NCBI GenBank assembly: GCA_937138475.1
Contig: CAKZPD010000008.1
Span: 1 to 64,000 of the forward strand
Source: an uncultured Sulfitobacter sp.
Lineage (GTDB): Bacteria; Pseudomonadota; Alphaproteobacteria; Rhodobacterales; Rhodobacteraceae
DNA length: 64,000 nt
Direction of reading: 5' to 3'
The notes under the pieces: model-generated
The model's input: only the letters and a program-made list of their open reading frames with translations
Database searches by the model: none
What the model was told of the DNA's origin: nothing
Shown: piece by piece, positions 7,791 to 19,100 of the stretch
Layout of the letters: each line of letters opens with the position of its first letter
How positions within the stretch are numbered: the stretch's first letter is position 1
Translations under genes and position numbers: made by a program

Positions 7791-8711
7791 CTAGTTTGAG
7801 GCATGAAAACTGCGCCCAAGTGACGCTGGTGCCGCGCTCTTGTCCGCCGAAAGGATCACCAGCACAAGGATGGTGATCAGGTAAGGTGACATTGCCAGAT
7901 ATTCCACCGGAATGGCAACGCCGGCGCCTTGTAAATTCAACTGAAGCTGGGTGATTCCGCCAAAAAGATACGCGCCCAACAAGACCCGCCAGGGCTTCCA
8001 ACTGGCAAAGACCACCAGGGCCAGGGCAATCCACCCCACCCCGGCCGTCATGCCTTCGGTCCATTGTGGCACCCGCACCAGCGAAATATAGGCCCCGCCG
8101 ACCCCGGCGCAGGCCCCACCGAACATGATGGCCAGCACCCGCAAACGCACCACCTTATACCCCAAAGCGTGCGCCGCATCGTGGTTTTCCCCGACCGCGC
8201 GCAGCAACAGCCCAAACCGGGTGAAACGCAGCACCAACCAGACCGCTGCCACCAGCGCCAAAGCGAAATACAAAACGATATCATGCGAAAACAAGATCGG
8301 GCCCAGAACCGGTATTTCCCCCAGCGCGCCAAGATCCAGATCATCGAACTTGGGCGGCTTGACCCCGACATAGCTCTGCCCCAAAAGCGCCGACAGCCCC
8401 AGACCAAACAGGGTCAGCGCCAATCCCGATGCCACCTGATTGGCCAGCGTCACCTGTGTGAGAAAGGCAAAAACCAAGCTCAGCGCTGCGCCGCCGATCG
8501 CTGCGGCGACAAAACCGGTCAGGGGCGATCCGGTTTCCACCGCGACGGCAAAGCCACAGATCGCGCCGATGATCATCATGCCCTCAACCCCAAGGTTCAG
8601 CACCCCGGCGCGTTCGACCACCAATTCCCCTGTGGCCGCCAAAAGGATCGGCGTCGCCGCCCCCATCAAGGCTGCAACCAGCAAAATTGGGTTGATTACA
8701 GAAATATCCAT
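7791..8711 (-). CDS. ABC transporter permease, nucleoside/BMP type (second permease)
   Basis: 306 residues, strongly hydrophobic, of the branched-chain-amino-acid/ribose permease family (BPD_transp_2). GVLNLGVEGMMIIGAICGF near residue 40 is the conserved segment of NupQ/YufQ-like permeases. The ATG at 8711 overlaps the stop of the other permease by one base (TGATG), and was preferred to a GTG one codon upstream. It should pair with the other permease to form the membrane channel. Confidence 0.9.
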   Translation of the reverse strand: MDISVINPILLVAALMGAATPILLAATGELVVERAGVLNLGVEGMMIIGAICGFAVAVETGSPLTGFVAAAIGGAALSLVFAFLTQVTLANQVASGLALTLFGLGLSALLGQSYVGVKPPKFDDLDLGALGEIPVLGPILFSHDIVLYFALALVAAVWLVLRFTRFGLLLRAVGENHDAAHALGYKVVRLRVLAIMFGGACAGVGGAYISLVRVPQWTEGMTAGVGWIALALVVFASWKPWRVLLGAYLFGGITQLQLNLQGAGVAIPVEYLAMSPYLITILVLVILSADKSAAPASLGRSFHASN

Positions 8712-9793
8712 CACACAGCCTCCGTCCGGCCCAACCGCAAGCGAAAATGCGTCAACAGGTCAAAGGCCAGCAAAAAGAACAACAACATGCCCTGAAACAC
8801 CTGAATCGCCGCCGCCGGCAGCCCCATCTGCGATTGGGCAATATCGCCGCCAATATAGGTCAAGGCCATCAACAGGCCTGCCAACACGATACCAATCGGA
8901 TGCAGGCGCCCCAAAAACGCAACGATGATTGCCGTAAACCCATACCCAACATTGAAATCAATGCTGATCTGCCCGGCAGGGCCGGCCACCTCAAACAGCC
9001 CGGCAAGCCCCGCAAGCGCCCCGGATGTGCCCAGGCAAAACAACACCAGACGCACCGGGCGCACACCGGAAAACCGCGCGGCCCTCGGGGCCTCACCGGT
9101 CACACGAATGGCAAACCCCAGCCGGTGCCGGGCCAGCAACACATAGGCAAAGATCACGGCAATAAGCGCAGCAACGACCCCCCAATGCATCCCCGTCCCG
9201 GCAATCAGTTCGGCATTATGAGCACTTGGATATTGTTGCAAATTCCGACTGCCCGGAAAGCCATACCCTTCGGGGTTTTTCAACAACCCCAATGACATTG
9301 AGGCCAGCAATTGCTCGGCAACATAGACCAACATCAAAGAAACGAGAATCTCATTGGTGCCAAAGCGCACCTTCAGAACCGCCGGAATCATCGCCCACAG
9401 CCAACCGCCCAAGGCGCCGGCCAGAACCATCGCAGGAAAGATCAACGCGCTTTGCGCCGGGTAACAGGCCAACCCAACGGCGGCGCCGCAAATCGCCCCG
9501 ACAATATATTGCCCCTCGGCGCCAATATTCCAGATACCGGCCTTGAACCCAAGGCTCAGCCCAACGGCAATCAGCACCAGCGGCGCGCCTTTCACCAAAA
9601 GCTGCGGCCGATAATAAAACGCAAATTCGCCAAACAGCGGTTGCCAAAAGATGGTCGCGATCGCCTCTACCGGGTCTTTGCCCAGGGCGGCAAACAACAG
9701 CCCGCCAAAAAAGAACGTCGCCGCCACCGCCAGCAACGGGGTGGCATAAGCAAATCCCTGGCTTGCCTGCGGTCGTTTCTCCAGTCGCATCAT
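8711..9793 (-). CDS. ABC transporter permease, nucleoside/BMP type (first permease)
   Basis: 360 residues with about nine or ten hydrophobic segments. It has the family motif GFKAGIWNIGAEGQYIVGAI near residues 83-102, as in NupP/YufP permeases. Two ATG codons stand in tandem at the start. About 70 nt separate it from the ATPase gene upstream, and that gap holds a dispersed repeat copy, so this is the only real gap inside the xdh-transporter unit. Confidence 0.9.
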   Translation of the reverse strand: MMRLEKRPQASQGFAYATPLLAVAATFFFGGLLFAALGKDPVEAIATIFWQPLFGEFAFYYRPQLLVKGAPLVLIAVGLSLGFKAGIWNIGAEGQYIVGAICGAAVGLACYPAQSALIFPAMVLAGALGGWLWAMIPAVLKVRFGTNEILVSLMLVYVAEQLLASMSLGLLKNPEGYGFPGSRNLQQYPSAHNAELIAGTGMHWGVVAALIAVIFAYVLLARHRLGFAIRVTGEAPRAARFSGVRPVRLVLFCLGTSGALAGLAGLFEVAGPAGQISIDFNVGYGFTAIIVAFLGRLHPIGIVLAGLLMALTYIGGDIAQSQMGLPAAAIQVFQGMLLFFLLAFDLLTHFRLRLGRTEAV

Positions 9794-9808
9794 CCCCGGC
9801 CCCCCGTT

Positions 9809-9840
9809 TTTCTTTTGTTCTTAAATATCCCCGCCGGAGG
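9809..9840. repeat. Dispersed repeat copy 2 (between transporter ATPase and permease genes)
   Basis: 32 bases matching the copy at 46008-46039 at every position but the first; core CTTTTGTTCTTAAATATCC followed by CCGCCGGAGG. It sits in the 72 nt gap inside the leftward operon. No hairpin accompanies this copy. Confidence 0.75.
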
Positions 9841-9865
9841 CATGAATACTCTTCTGTGCATCGCT

Positions 9866-11380
9866 TCACACATGCGCCACCTCCATGCCATGGGCGCCGC
9901 CCATCATCATGCCGATTTCCTCTACGCTCAGCCCCTCGGCAGGGCGCGGCTCCGACAGGCGCCCCTCGTTCAGCGCGGCGAACCGATCGGAAATTTCCAT
10001 CAATTCGTCCAGATCCTGGCTGATGACGATCACCGCCGCCCCGCCTGTCGCCAGATCCAGCAAGGCCTGCCTGATCGCAGCGGCCGCCGATGCGTCCACC
10101 CCCCAGGTTGGTTGGTTGACGATCAGCACTTTGGGATCTTGCAGGACTTCGCGTCCGATGACGAATTTCTGCAAATTCCCGCCCGACAGCGCCCGCGCTG
10201 CGTTCTGCGCGCTGGGGGTGCGCACATCGAATGCGGTGATGATCTCGCGCGCGAAATCCTGCGCGGCGCCCCAGTTAAGAAACCCGTTTTTTTCTAACCC
10301 CATGCGCGTTGCGCCGGTCAGCATGGCGTTCTCGGTCAAGCTCATATTGGGCACCGCCGCATGGCCAAGCCGCTCTTCCGGGGCGGCCAAAACCCCCAAG
10401 GCGCGCCTTTGGTTGGGTTCCAGCGCGCCAATATCGGCGCCCTCAAGGGCAATCGCCCCCGGCGGCGTGCGGCGTTCGCCCGACAGCGCCGACAGAAGTT
10501 CATCCTGACCGTTGCCGGCCACGCCGCCAATGCCCAAAATTTCGCCGGCGCGCAGGGTAAAGGAAATGTCGCGCAACGGCATACCAAATGCGCTCAGCGG
10601 CGGCAGGCTCAGCCGTGTGACACTAAGCAGCTCGGCGCCGAATTCTGGGTTGGCGCGGCTTGGCACCGACAGCACCTTGCCGACCATCATTTCGGCCATA
10701 TCGCCTGCGCTGGTCTCGCGCGGAATGCAGGTGCCCACCACTTGGCCCAGCCGCAGCACGGTCGCCGAATCGCACAGCGCCCGAATTTCTTCCAGCTTGT
10801 GGGAAATATACAAGATCGACGTGCCCTCTTGGCTAAGCTTGCGCAGGGTCTTGAACAGGATTTCGACCTCTTGCGGGGTTAACACGGATGTCGGCTCATC
10901 CATGATCAACAGCTTTGGTTCTTGCAGCAAACAGCGAATGATCTCAACGCGCTGGCGCTCTCCTGCGGACAGATCCCCGACCAGATGATCCGGCGCCAGC
11001 GGCAGGCCATAGGTATCCGATACGGCTTTGATTTGCCGCGACAAATCCCTCAGCTTTGGGGCGTTTTCCATGCCAAGCGCGATATTTTCTGCGACGCTCA
11101 GGGCGTCAAACAGGGAAAAATGCTGAAACACCATGCCAACGCCGGCGGCACGGGCCGCGCGCGGCTCTGGCGGGGCAAAGGGTGCGCCGTGCATGCGCAT
11201 CGTGCCGCTATCGGGCTTGACCAGGCCATAGATCATTTTGACCAGCGTCGATTTGCCTGCACCGTTTTCGCCAAGCAGGGCGTGAACTTCTCCGGGGTTG
11301 ATGGCCAACGAGACATTATCGTTGGCAACCACACCGGGATAGGCCTTGGTCAGCCCTTCAAGCGACAAGAGAGGTGTCAT
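9866..11380 (-). CDS. ABC transporter ATP-binding protein with two ABC domains (nucleoside type)
   Basis: 504 residues containing two ATPase domains, as in RbsA, NupO and YufO. Domain 1 has Walker A GENGAGKST, signature LSAGERQRVE and Walker B LLIMDEPTSVL. Domain 2 has a degenerate Walker A (GVAGNGQDELL), signature ALSGGNLQKF and NQPTWGVD in place of DEPTRGVD, so it is probably the structural, weakly hydrolysing half. The ATG overlaps the xdhC stop (ATGA), so the importer is translationally tied to xanthine dehydrogenase. Confidence 0.93.
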   Translation of the reverse strand: MTPLLSLEGLTKAYPGVVANDNVSLAINPGEVHALLGENGAGKSTLVKMIYGLVKPDSGTMRMHGAPFAPPEPRAARAAGVGMVFQHFSLFDALSVAENIALGMENAPKLRDLSRQIKAVSDTYGLPLAPDHLVGDLSAGERQRVEIIRCLLQEPKLLIMDEPTSVLTPQEVEILFKTLRKLSQEGTSILYISHKLEEIRALCDSATVLRLGQVVGTCIPRETSAGDMAEMMVGKVLSVPSRANPEFGAELLSVTRLSLPPLSAFGMPLRDISFTLRAGEILGIGGVAGNGQDELLSALSGERRTPPGAIALEGADIGALEPNQRRALGVLAAPEERLGHAAVPNMSLTENAMLTGATRMGLEKNGFLNWGAAQDFAREIITAFDVRTPSAQNAARALSGGNLQKFVIGREVLQDPKVLIVNQPTWGVDASAAAAIRQALLDLATGGAAVIVISQDLDELMEISDRFAALNEGRLSEPRPAEGLSVEEIGMMMGGAHGMEVAHV

Positions 11381-12312
11381 GCGATGCTTTCCAATCTTTG
11401 GTCAGAATGATGTTGCAACCCTAAAAGCCCATTCGCCACGCCAATGGCAATCGCAAAAGGGTGTTTCCCATGGGCCGGCGTGCCGATTGGGCATTGAATG
11501 CGGCCAATGGCATGTGCGTCATGGCCCAATGCCGCCAGCCGCTTGCGGAACCGCGCCCATTTCGTAGCCGAGCCGATCAGCCCGGCAAACCCAAAGCCGT
11601 GTCCAAGCAGGGCGTGGCACAGCGCCAGATCAATGCTGTGGGAATGGGTGACAATCAGGTGCTGGGCCTCGGCCGGCGCAAATCGGACCAAAGAGGACGG
11701 ATCTTGGGCGATCAGCCTGTCGATCTGTGGTTGTGGATCGGGCGGAAATTTATCTGCGCTTACATCGACCCACGTAATGTGGAACGCGGGCAAGGGCGCC
11801 ATGACTTGCACCAAGGCGCGCCCGACATGGCCGGCGCCCCAAACCCACAGATGGCGTGTCGGGGTGGGGGCAGGTTCGGCCAACCAACCATCGCAAAGCA
11901 GCGTGCGGGGCGGCTCAAGACCGGCGCGCCACCTGTCCAGACTGCGCCGCAGGGCCGCGGGCATAGGGCCGTTGCCGCGCACCACCACATCATCCGCCAG
12001 CGCCGTCGCGCGCGCGTGGTCAAAGACTTCGGTCCAAAGCTGAACCGCCCCGCCGCAGCATTGTCCCAGATCAGGGCCAAGCGCATGATGGCTTTGGCTG
12101 TCTTGGCCACTGACCAATGCGGCACGGGCGGCGCGCGCGGCGTCATATTCCAGCGCGCCGCCGCCGATGGTGCCGGTTTGCCCGTCGTGCCAAACCAGCA
12201 TTGCTGCGCCGGGTTCGCGTGGCGCCGATCCTTGCACTTTGCTGATCACAACCCGCGCCACGCGGCCATGCCGGGCGCAATGCGTCAGCAATTCGGATTT
12301 GTCGAACGCCAT
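11377..12312 (-). CDS. xdhC: Xanthine dehydrogenase accessory protein XdhC
   Basis: 311 residues from the ATG at 12312 (MAFDKSELL), which overlaps the xdhB stop by one base. A longer reading of 79 more codons only reads xdhB in another frame. XdhC binds molybdenum cofactor, promotes its sulfuration and inserts it into XdhB. Visible are the N-terminal VISKVQGSAPREPGAAMLV, the GTIGGGALEYDAA segment, and a C-terminal Rossmann domain starting at HLWVWGAGHVGRAL. Operon order xdhA-xdhB-xdhC is standard. Confidence 0.93.
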   Translation of the reverse strand: MAFDKSELLTHCARHGRVARVVISKVQGSAPREPGAAMLVWHDGQTGTIGGGALEYDAARAARAALVSGQDSQSHHALGPDLGQCCGGAVQLWTEVFDHARATALADDVVVRGNGPMPAALRRSLDRWRAGLEPPRTLLCDGWLAEPAPTPTRHLWVWGAGHVGRALVQVMAPLPAFHITWVDVSADKFPPDPQPQIDRLIAQDPSSLVRFAPAEAQHLIVTHSHSIDLALCHALLGHGFGFAGLIGSATKWARFRKRLAALGHDAHAIGRIQCPIGTPAHGKHPFAIAIGVANGLLGLQHHSDQRLESIA

Positions 12313-14597
12313 CAGCCCTGACCTGCTTGGGTGCGCATAACTGCGGCCAAGACCGCCTCGGGGGTGGCGGGGGCGCGCAGGTCGGCAAAGGTTGGCCCGC
12401 ATGCTTGCACCGCCTGACACAGGGCCGAATAGGCAGAAATCCCCAGCATAAAGGGCGGTTCTCCGACGGCTTTTGACCGAAAGATCGTGTCCTCGCGGTT
12501 TTGCCCATCCCACAGCGCGACGTTGAATACCTTGGGCCGATCCCCACAAGCCGGAATTTTATAGGTTGACGGCGCATGGGTCAGCAGGCGCCCGCGCGCA
12601 TCCCAGACCAGTTCCTCGGTGGTTAGCCAGCCGGCCCCCTGCACATAGCCGCCTTCGATCTGCCCAATATCCAGCGCCGGGTTCAGGGACTGCCCGGCAT
12701 CATGCAGGATATCGGCACGCAGGATGCGGTTTTCACCGGTCAGCGTATCTATCACCACCTCGGTGGCGGCGACGCCATAGGCAAAGTAAAAGAACGGGCG
12801 GCCGGTGCCCTTGATCCGGTCCCACGCCAGCTTTGGCGTTTTGTAAAACCCCGTGGCAGACAGGCTGATCCGCGCCTGATAGGCGCTTGCCGCGGCTTCG
12901 GCAAAGGTCAGGCTGTGCGCGCCGGCGATGACGCGGCCCCCGTCAAAGACAACGCTATCGGCGGCCGCCCCGTGGACAGCGCCCAGATGCTCGGCGATGC
13001 GGGTCTTTATTGTTTCGCAGGCGGCTTTGACCGCCATGCCATTCAGGTCACTGCCCGATGAGGCCGCCGTCGCCGATGTATTGGGCACCTTGCCGGTATC
13101 TGTTGCGGTGATCTTGATCTGTTGCAACGGAAGGCCAAAGCACGTCGCCGCGACCTGAGCAACCTTTTGAAACAGCCCCTGACCCATTTCCGTGCCGCCA
13201 TGGTTCAGATGCACGGACCCATCCTGATAGACATGCACCAAGGCGCCGGCCTGGTTCAGGTGGCTTAGGGTGAAGGAAATTCCAAACTTGACTGGCGTCA
13301 GGGCAAGCCCCTTTTTCAAGGTGGGATGATTGCGGTTCCAATCCTCAACCTGGGCCTTGCGTGCAGCAAAATCACAGGACACGGTCAGCGTGTCTGTCAT
13401 CTCGTCCAGGATGAAATCCTCGACGATCTGGCCATAGGGCGTGGTTTGCCCCGCGCCCTGTTGGTAATAATTGACCCGCCGCACGGCCAGCGGATCCAGC
13501 CCCAGATTGGCGGCGATGTGATCCATCACCCGTTCGATCCCGATCATGCCCTGCGGGCCGCCAAACCCGCGATAGGCGGTGGCGCTTTGGGTGTTTGTTT
13601 TCAGCCGGTGGCTTGTGATTTCGACGTCTGTCAGATGATAGGCATTATCGGCATGAAGCATCGCCCGATCCGCGACCGGCAGCGACAAATCCATTGCCCA
13701 GCCACAGCGCACAAGATGGGTAAATTGCAGCCCGGCAATGCGCCCGTCCGGCGCCACCCCGGCGGTGTATTGGATTTCAAAGTCATGGCGCTTGCCGGTG
13801 ATGATCATGTCATCGTCGCGGTCATAGCGCATTTTGCACGCCCGGCCCGTCAGGTTGGCCGCGACGGCGCAGGCCACGGCCAATGCGTTGCCCTGGCTTT
13901 CCTTGCCGCCAAACCCGCCGCCCATCCGCCGCGATTCAACCCGCACCGCGTGCATCGGGCGGCCAATGGCATCGGCCACCTTGTGCTGAATTTCAGTCGG
14001 ATGCTGGGTCGAGCTGTGGACATGCATATCCCCGTTTTCCTGCGGAAAAACCAGCGCGGCCTGCCCCTCTAGGTAAAAGTGTTCCTGCCCGCCAAGGTGT
14101 AAGGTTCCGCTGATCTTGTGGGCAGCTTTGTCAATTGCGGCGGCGGCGTTGCCTTTGGTGTAAATGCGCGGCCCGTCTTCAAAGCGGCTGTTGGCGGCCA
14201 GGGCCTCGGCCAGTGTCAGGATTGGGGTTTCCTCGGCAATGGTGATCTTGCCCAAACGTGCCGCACGGCGCGCCGCGTGATGCGAGCGGGCGATTACCAA
14301 AAAGACCGGCTGCCCCACATAATGCACCTGCCCGGTGGCCAGCAATGGTTCGTCATGGGCGGCGGGCGATACATCATTGGCAAACGGCAGATCGGCGGCG
14401 GTCATAACCGCGACCACCCCATCGGCCTGCCGGACACGGGCAAGGTCCATGTCGGTGATCCGCCCCGCAGCGGATTGCGACAACCCAAAGGCCAGATGAA
14501 GACAGTTCGCGGGCACCGGAATATCGTCGATATAGCGCGCAGCGCCCGTCACATGCAGATGCGCCGCGTCATGGGGAAGGGGGGCGCCGGCGCTCAT
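12312..14597 (-). CDS. xdhB: Xanthine dehydrogenase molybdopterin-binding subunit
   Basis: 761 residues from ATG 14597 ([10 protein letters not shown]), which overlaps the xdhA stop (ATGA). This is the large subunit where hypoxanthine and xanthine are hydroxylated to urate. Features in order: [13 protein letters not shown] at the start, the Moco-contacting [11 protein letters not shown], the [15 protein letters not shown] motif, and [13 protein letters not shown], whose Glu is the catalytic base in known XDHs. Length fits bacterial XdhB (about 770). Confidence 0.96.
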   Translation of the reverse strand: MSAGAPLPHDAAHLHVTGAARYIDDIPVPANCLHLAFGLSQSAAGRITDMDLARVRQADGVVAVMTAADLPFANDVSPAAHDEPLLATGQVHYVGQPVFLVIARSHHAARRAARLGKITIAEETPILTLAEALAANSRFEDGPRIYTKGNAAAAIDKAAHKISGTLHLGGQEHFYLEGQAALVFPQENGDMHVHSSTQHPTEIQHKVADAIGRPMHAVRVESRRMGGGFGGKESQGNALAVACAVAANLTGRACKMRYDRDDDMIITGKRHDFEIQYTAGVAPDGRIAGLQFTHLVRCGWAMDLSLPVADRAMLHADNAYHLTDVEITSHRLKTNTQSATAYRGFGGPQGMIGIERVMDHIAANLGLDPLAVRRVNYYQQGAGQTTPYGQIVEDFILDEMTDTLTVSCDFAARKAQVEDWNRNHPTLKKGLALTPVKFGISFTLSHLNQAGALVHVYQDGSVHLNHGGTEMGQGLFQKVAQVAATCFGLPLQQIKITATDTGKVPNTSATAASSGSDLNGMAVKAACETIKTRIAEHLGAVHGAAADSVVFDGGRVIAGAHSLTFAEAAASAYQARISLSATGFYKTPKLAWDRIKGTGRPFFYFAYGVAATEVVIDTLTGENRILRADILHDAGQSLNPALDIGQIEGGYVQGAGWLTTEELVWDARGRLLTHAPSTYKIPACGDRPKVFNVALWDGQNREDTIFRSKAVGEPPFMLGISAYSALCQAVQACGPTFADLRAPATPEAVLAAVMRTQAGQG

Positions 14598-15949
14598 GCT
14601 GTGACCTCGTGCAGATCGCTGGCCAAACCCTGGGTGCCCCGCCAATAGCGTTCGATCATATTCTGTGCGGCCTGCATGCGATAGCTGGCACTGGCGCGCG
14701 CATCGGACAGCGGGGTGAATTCCTGCGCCAGCGCCTGTTGTGCCGATTGCACGCTGGCCATGGTCCAGGGTTGCCCCAGCAGCGCGGCCTCGGCCTTTGC
14801 GGCGCGTTTGGGGGTGCCTGCCATGCCGCCAAAGGCGATGCGGGCGGCGCTGACATGCCCTTGGTCGACGCTGATGGCGAAACAGCCGCAGACCGCCGAG
14901 ATATCCTGATCAAAGCGCTTGGACAGCTTGTAACAGGCCAGCACATCGGGCTGATCGGGAATATGAATGGCCTCGACGAATTCGCCGGGCGCGCGGTCTT
15001 GTTTGCCATAGTCGATAAAGAATTCCTCAAGCGGGATCTGCCGACGGGCCTCGCCGCGCCGCAGGTGCAGCCGCGCCCCAAGGGCGATCAAGGCGGGCGG
15101 GCCATCGCCAATTGGCGACCCATTGGCGATATTGCCGCCAATGGTTGCGGCGTTCCGCACCTGGGTCGATCCAAAGCGGTCAATCATCTGTGCAAACGAC
15201 GCATAATGCGGGGCGATCTGGTCGCGCAATTCGGTCAACGTTGTCATGGCCCCAATATAAAGCCCGCCATCGCGGCGGGAGACGCCGCGCAAATCACCGC
15301 ATCTGTTCAGGAACGCCACCGGGCCAAGATCGCGCAGGGCCTTTGTGACCCACAGCCCAACATCTGTCGCACCGGCGATCAGGGTGGCATCGGGGTTTTG
15401 TTCATACCAACGTGCGAAATCATTGCTGTTTTTCGGGCTGTAGTCGTCTGCGGACGGTGGGCACAGGTCACGCATATGTGGCGGCACCGGTGCATCATGT
15501 GCGGCACTGGCGGCGCGTATGATCGGGGCATAGCCCGTGCAACGGCACAGATTTCCCGCCAGCTGCGTGTCGTAATCTTGTGCGCCGTTCAGATGCGCCG
15601 TTGCCATGCTGACCACAAAGCCGGGGGTGCAAAACCCGCATTGCGATCCATGGTGGTCGATCATCTGTTTTTGCACAGGATGGGGCGTGCCGTCCGGGTC
15701 GGCGATGCCTTCAACGGTGCGCACGGCCTTGCCGTCAAGCTGGGGCAAAAACAAGATACAGGCGTTCTGGGTTCGCGCGCCGCTGTCATCTGTGACCATC
15801 ACCGAACAGGCGCCGCAATCGCCTTCGTTGCAGCCCTCTTTGGTGCCATTCAGGCCGCGTTCAAGGCGCAGCCAATCCAACAAGGTGGTGGTCGGAGCAA
15901 CCTGCGTCAGCTCCACTGTTTCTCCGTTTAGGCGAAACCTTATCTTCAT
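14594..15949 (-). CDS. xdhA: Xanthine dehydrogenase FAD/iron-sulfur subunit
   Basis: 451 residues. The N-terminal ferredoxin domain has [13 protein letters not shown] (first 2Fe-2S) and then QCGFCTPGF plus [10 protein letters not shown] (second cluster). The FAD domain follows, with [16 protein letters not shown] and [20 protein letters not shown]. It feeds electrons from XdhB to NAD+. First gene of the leftward xdhABC-transporter unit; its upstream region is shared with dnaE and holds a TTGATCAA element (16091-16104). Confidence 0.96.
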   Translation of the reverse strand: MKIRFRLNGETVELTQVAPTTTLLDWLRLERGLNGTKEGCNEGDCGACSVMVTDDSGARTQNACILFLPQLDGKAVRTVEGIADPDGTPHPVQKQMIDHHGSQCGFCTPGFVVSMATAHLNGAQDYDTQLAGNLCRCTGYAPIIRAASAAHDAPVPPHMRDLCPPSADDYSPKNSNDFARWYEQNPDATLIAGATDVGLWVTKALRDLGPVAFLNRCGDLRGVSRRDGGLYIGAMTTLTELRDQIAPHYASFAQMIDRFGSTQVRNAATIGGNIANGSPIGDGPPALIALGARLHLRRGEARRQIPLEEFFIDYGKQDRAPGEFVEAIHIPDQPDVLACYKLSKRFDQDISAVCGCFAISVDQGHVSAARIAFGGMAGTPKRAAKAEAALLGQPWTMASVQSAQQALAQEFTPLSDARASASYRMQAAQNMIERYWRGTQGLASDLHEVTA

Positions 15950-16090
15950 CGGGTTTAGATCCGCCGCGTTACCACTTGGCCCATGACATTCCGGCGTTCG
16001 ATGCGGCGTAGAACGCGCGGTGGGATGAAAGGTCCATCAAGCGTAAGCGTTGGGTGATCTTATTGGCAAGAAAAAAATGTGCTTGCGAAA

Positions 16091-16104
16091 TTATTGATCA
16101 AATA
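16091..16104. promoter_or_regulatory. TTGATCAA-type palindrome between xdhA and dnaE
   Basis: TTATTGATCAAATA, containing the same nine bases TGATCAAAT found at the three proposed polyamine operators. It lies 57 nt before dnaE and about 140 nt before xdhA in their shared 212-bp upstream region. It could be a further site of the same regulator, a site of another one, or chance. Nothing else was recognised in this gap. Confidence 0.3.
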
Positions 16105-16161
16105 CAAAGGAGTTCCGGAACAGGGCTGGTGCGGTTTGGCGGGCTGGCTTAGGATGGCCGC

Positions 16162-19100
16162 ATGAGCACCCTGCCCCGATTCATACACCTGCGCACCCAT
16201 TCCGAGTATTCGCTTCTGGAAGGCGCGCTGCGGCTGAAAAAGCTGCCGGATTTGTGCAAGGCGGCGCAGATGCCGGCGCTGGCGCTGACCGATACCAATA
16301 ACATGTTCGCCGCGTTGGAATTTTCGGTGGCGATGTCGGGGGCGGGGCTTCAGCCGATTATTGGTTGTCAGGTTGATGTGGCCTATTTCGAAGCCGCCCT
16401 AGGAGAGCGCCCGCGCGACCCGGCCCCGGTGGTGTTGCTGGCCCAATCCGAGCGCGGCTATGAGAACCTGATGAAACTGAATTCCTGCCTTTACATCGAC
16501 AAGGCGGGGGCGCTGCCGCAGGTCACGCTGAGCGAGCTGGAGCAGCATTCAGAGGGTCTGATTTGTTTGACCGGCGGCGCCGACGGCCCGGTCGGGCGGC
16601 TTGTCCAGGACGGTCAACTGCCCTTGGCCCGCGCCTTGATGCAGCGGATGGCGGGATGTTTTGCCAATCGGCTTTATGTCGAAATCCAGCGCCATCCCGG
16701 CGAAGACGGCAAAACCCGCCCCCAGCGCCTGACCGAACGCCCCTTGGTCGAGATGGCCTATGATCTGGGCCTGCCTTTGGTGGCGACCAATGATGTCTTT
16801 TTCCCCCAGGCCAAGATGTACGAGGCCCACGACGCGCTGATCTGTATCGCTGATGGCGCCTATGTGGATCAACAAGAAGAACGTCGCCGCCTGACCGAGC
16901 AGCATTATTTCAAATCGCAGGCCGAGATGGTCACGCTGTTTGCCGATCTGCCCGAGGCCGTTGCCAACACCGTCGAGATCGCCCAGCGCTGCGCCTTTAT
17001 GGCCTATCGGCGGGATCCGATCCTGCCCAAGTTCGCCGACGACGAAGTAGAAGAGCTGCGCGCCCAGGCCCATGCAGGTTTGTTGGATCGGCTTGAGGTC
17101 ATCCCCCATGCCGCCACGCCTGACGACTATAAGAAACGGCTGGATTTTGAGCTTGATATCATCGAGGGCATGGGCTTTCCCGGCTATTTCCTGATCGTTG
17201 CGGATTTTATCAAATGGGCCAAGGAGCACGACATTCCCGTCGGTCCGGGGCGTGGATCGGGGGCGGGGTCGCTGGTGGCCTATGCGCTGACGATCACCGA
17301 TTTGGATCCGCTGCGTTACAATTTGCTGTTTGAGCGGTTCTTGAACCCCGAACGGGTTTCCATGCCGGATTTCGATATCGACTTTTGCATGGATCGCCGC
17401 GAAGAGGTGATTCAATACGTTCAGAAAAAATATGGCCGGGATAAGGTCGGACAGATCATCACCTTTGGCGCGCTGTTGTCCAAGGCGGCGGTGCGCGACA
17501 TTGGCCGGGTGCTGCAAATGCCCTATGGCCAGGTGGACCGGCTGTCAAAAATGATCCCGGTTGAAGGGGTGAAACCCGTCAGCATCGAAAAGGCGCTGGC
17601 GGATGAACCGCGCCTGCGCGAAGAGGCAAAGAACGAAGAGGTGGTGGCCCGGCTGTTGGAATATGGCCAGCAGGTCGAAGGGCTGCTCCGCAATGCGTCA
17701 ACCCATGCGGCGGGGGTTGTGATCGGGGACCGGCCCTTGGACGCGCTGGTGCCTTTGTATCAGGATCCGCGTTCGGATATGCCGGCAACCCAGTTCAACA
17801 TGAAATGGGTTGAACAGGCCGGATTGGTCAAATTCGACTTTCTTGGTCTGAAAACCTTGACGGTGATCCAGAATGCCGTCGATCAGATCAAGGCCTCGGG
17901 GCGGCATCTGCACATTGCGGCAGACGGGCGCGAATTGTTCACCCCGCCGGCCGGGGTGCTGGATGATATCGGCACCATTCCTTTGGATGATCCGGCGTCC
18001 TATCAGCTTTATGCCCAAGCCAAAACCGTTGCGGTTTTTCAGGTGGAATCCAGCGGCATGATGGATGCCCTCAAACGGATGAAACCGACCTGCATCGAAG
18101 ATATCGTGGCGCTGGTGGCCCTGTATCGGCCCGGCCCGATGGAGAACATCCCGACCTATTGCGAGGTCAAGAACGGCCAAAAAGAACTGCAATCCGTTCA
18201 TCCGCTGATTGATGGAATTCTTGAAGAAACGCAAGGAATTATCGTTTACCAAGAACAGGTTATGCAGATTGCACAGGTTATGGCCGGTTATTCCTTGGGC
18301 GGTGCGGACCTGTTGCGCCGGGCCATGGGTAAGAAAATCGCCGAAGAAATGGCCAAGGAACGTCCCAAGTTCGAACAGGGGGCGATGGCCAATGGCGTGG
18401 ATCAGAAAAAGGCGACCGAGGTCTTTGACCTGCTGGAAAAATTCGCCAACTATGGTTTCAACAAATCCCACGCGGCGGCCTATGCGGTGGTCAGCTATCA
18501 GACGGCGTGGCTAAAGGCCAATCACCCGGTGGAGTTTATGTCCGGGGTGATGAACTGTGATATCCATCTGACAGACAAGCTGGCGGTTTATTTCGAAGAG
18601 GTCCGCAAACGGTTAGATCTGCCTTGGGTGCCGCCCTGCGTGAACCGTTCTGGTGCGACCTTTAAGGTGGTGGACGGGGCTTTGGTTTATGCGTTGGGGG
18701 CGCTGAAGAACGTCGGCACCGAGGCAATGAAACTGATCACCGAGGCCCGCCAAGTCGACGGGCACGACAAACCCTTTGCCACGCTTTACGATTTGGCGCG
18801 GCGGGTGGACCTCAAGCGTGTGGGCAAGCGGCCCCTGGAAATGTTGGCGCGCGCCGGGGCCTTTGATGTGCTGGATGGCAATCGTCGTCGGGTTTTTGCC
18901 GCGTTGGACGCTTTGGTCGGCTATTCGGCGGCCATTCACGAACAAAAGGCCAGCAATCAGGTTTCCTTGTTCGGTGAGGCGGGCGATGATCTGCCCGAAC
19001 CGCGTTTGGCGCCGATGGATGATTGGCTGCCGGCGGAACGTTTGACCGAAGAATTCAAGGCGGTCGGGTTTTACCTGTCTGGGCACCCGCTTGACGATTA

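Noticed and set aside
12313-12549. N-terminal extension of XdhC by 79 codons
   Set aside because: Lies wholly inside xdhB in another frame; the ATG at 12312 gives the family start and a stop-start overlap.
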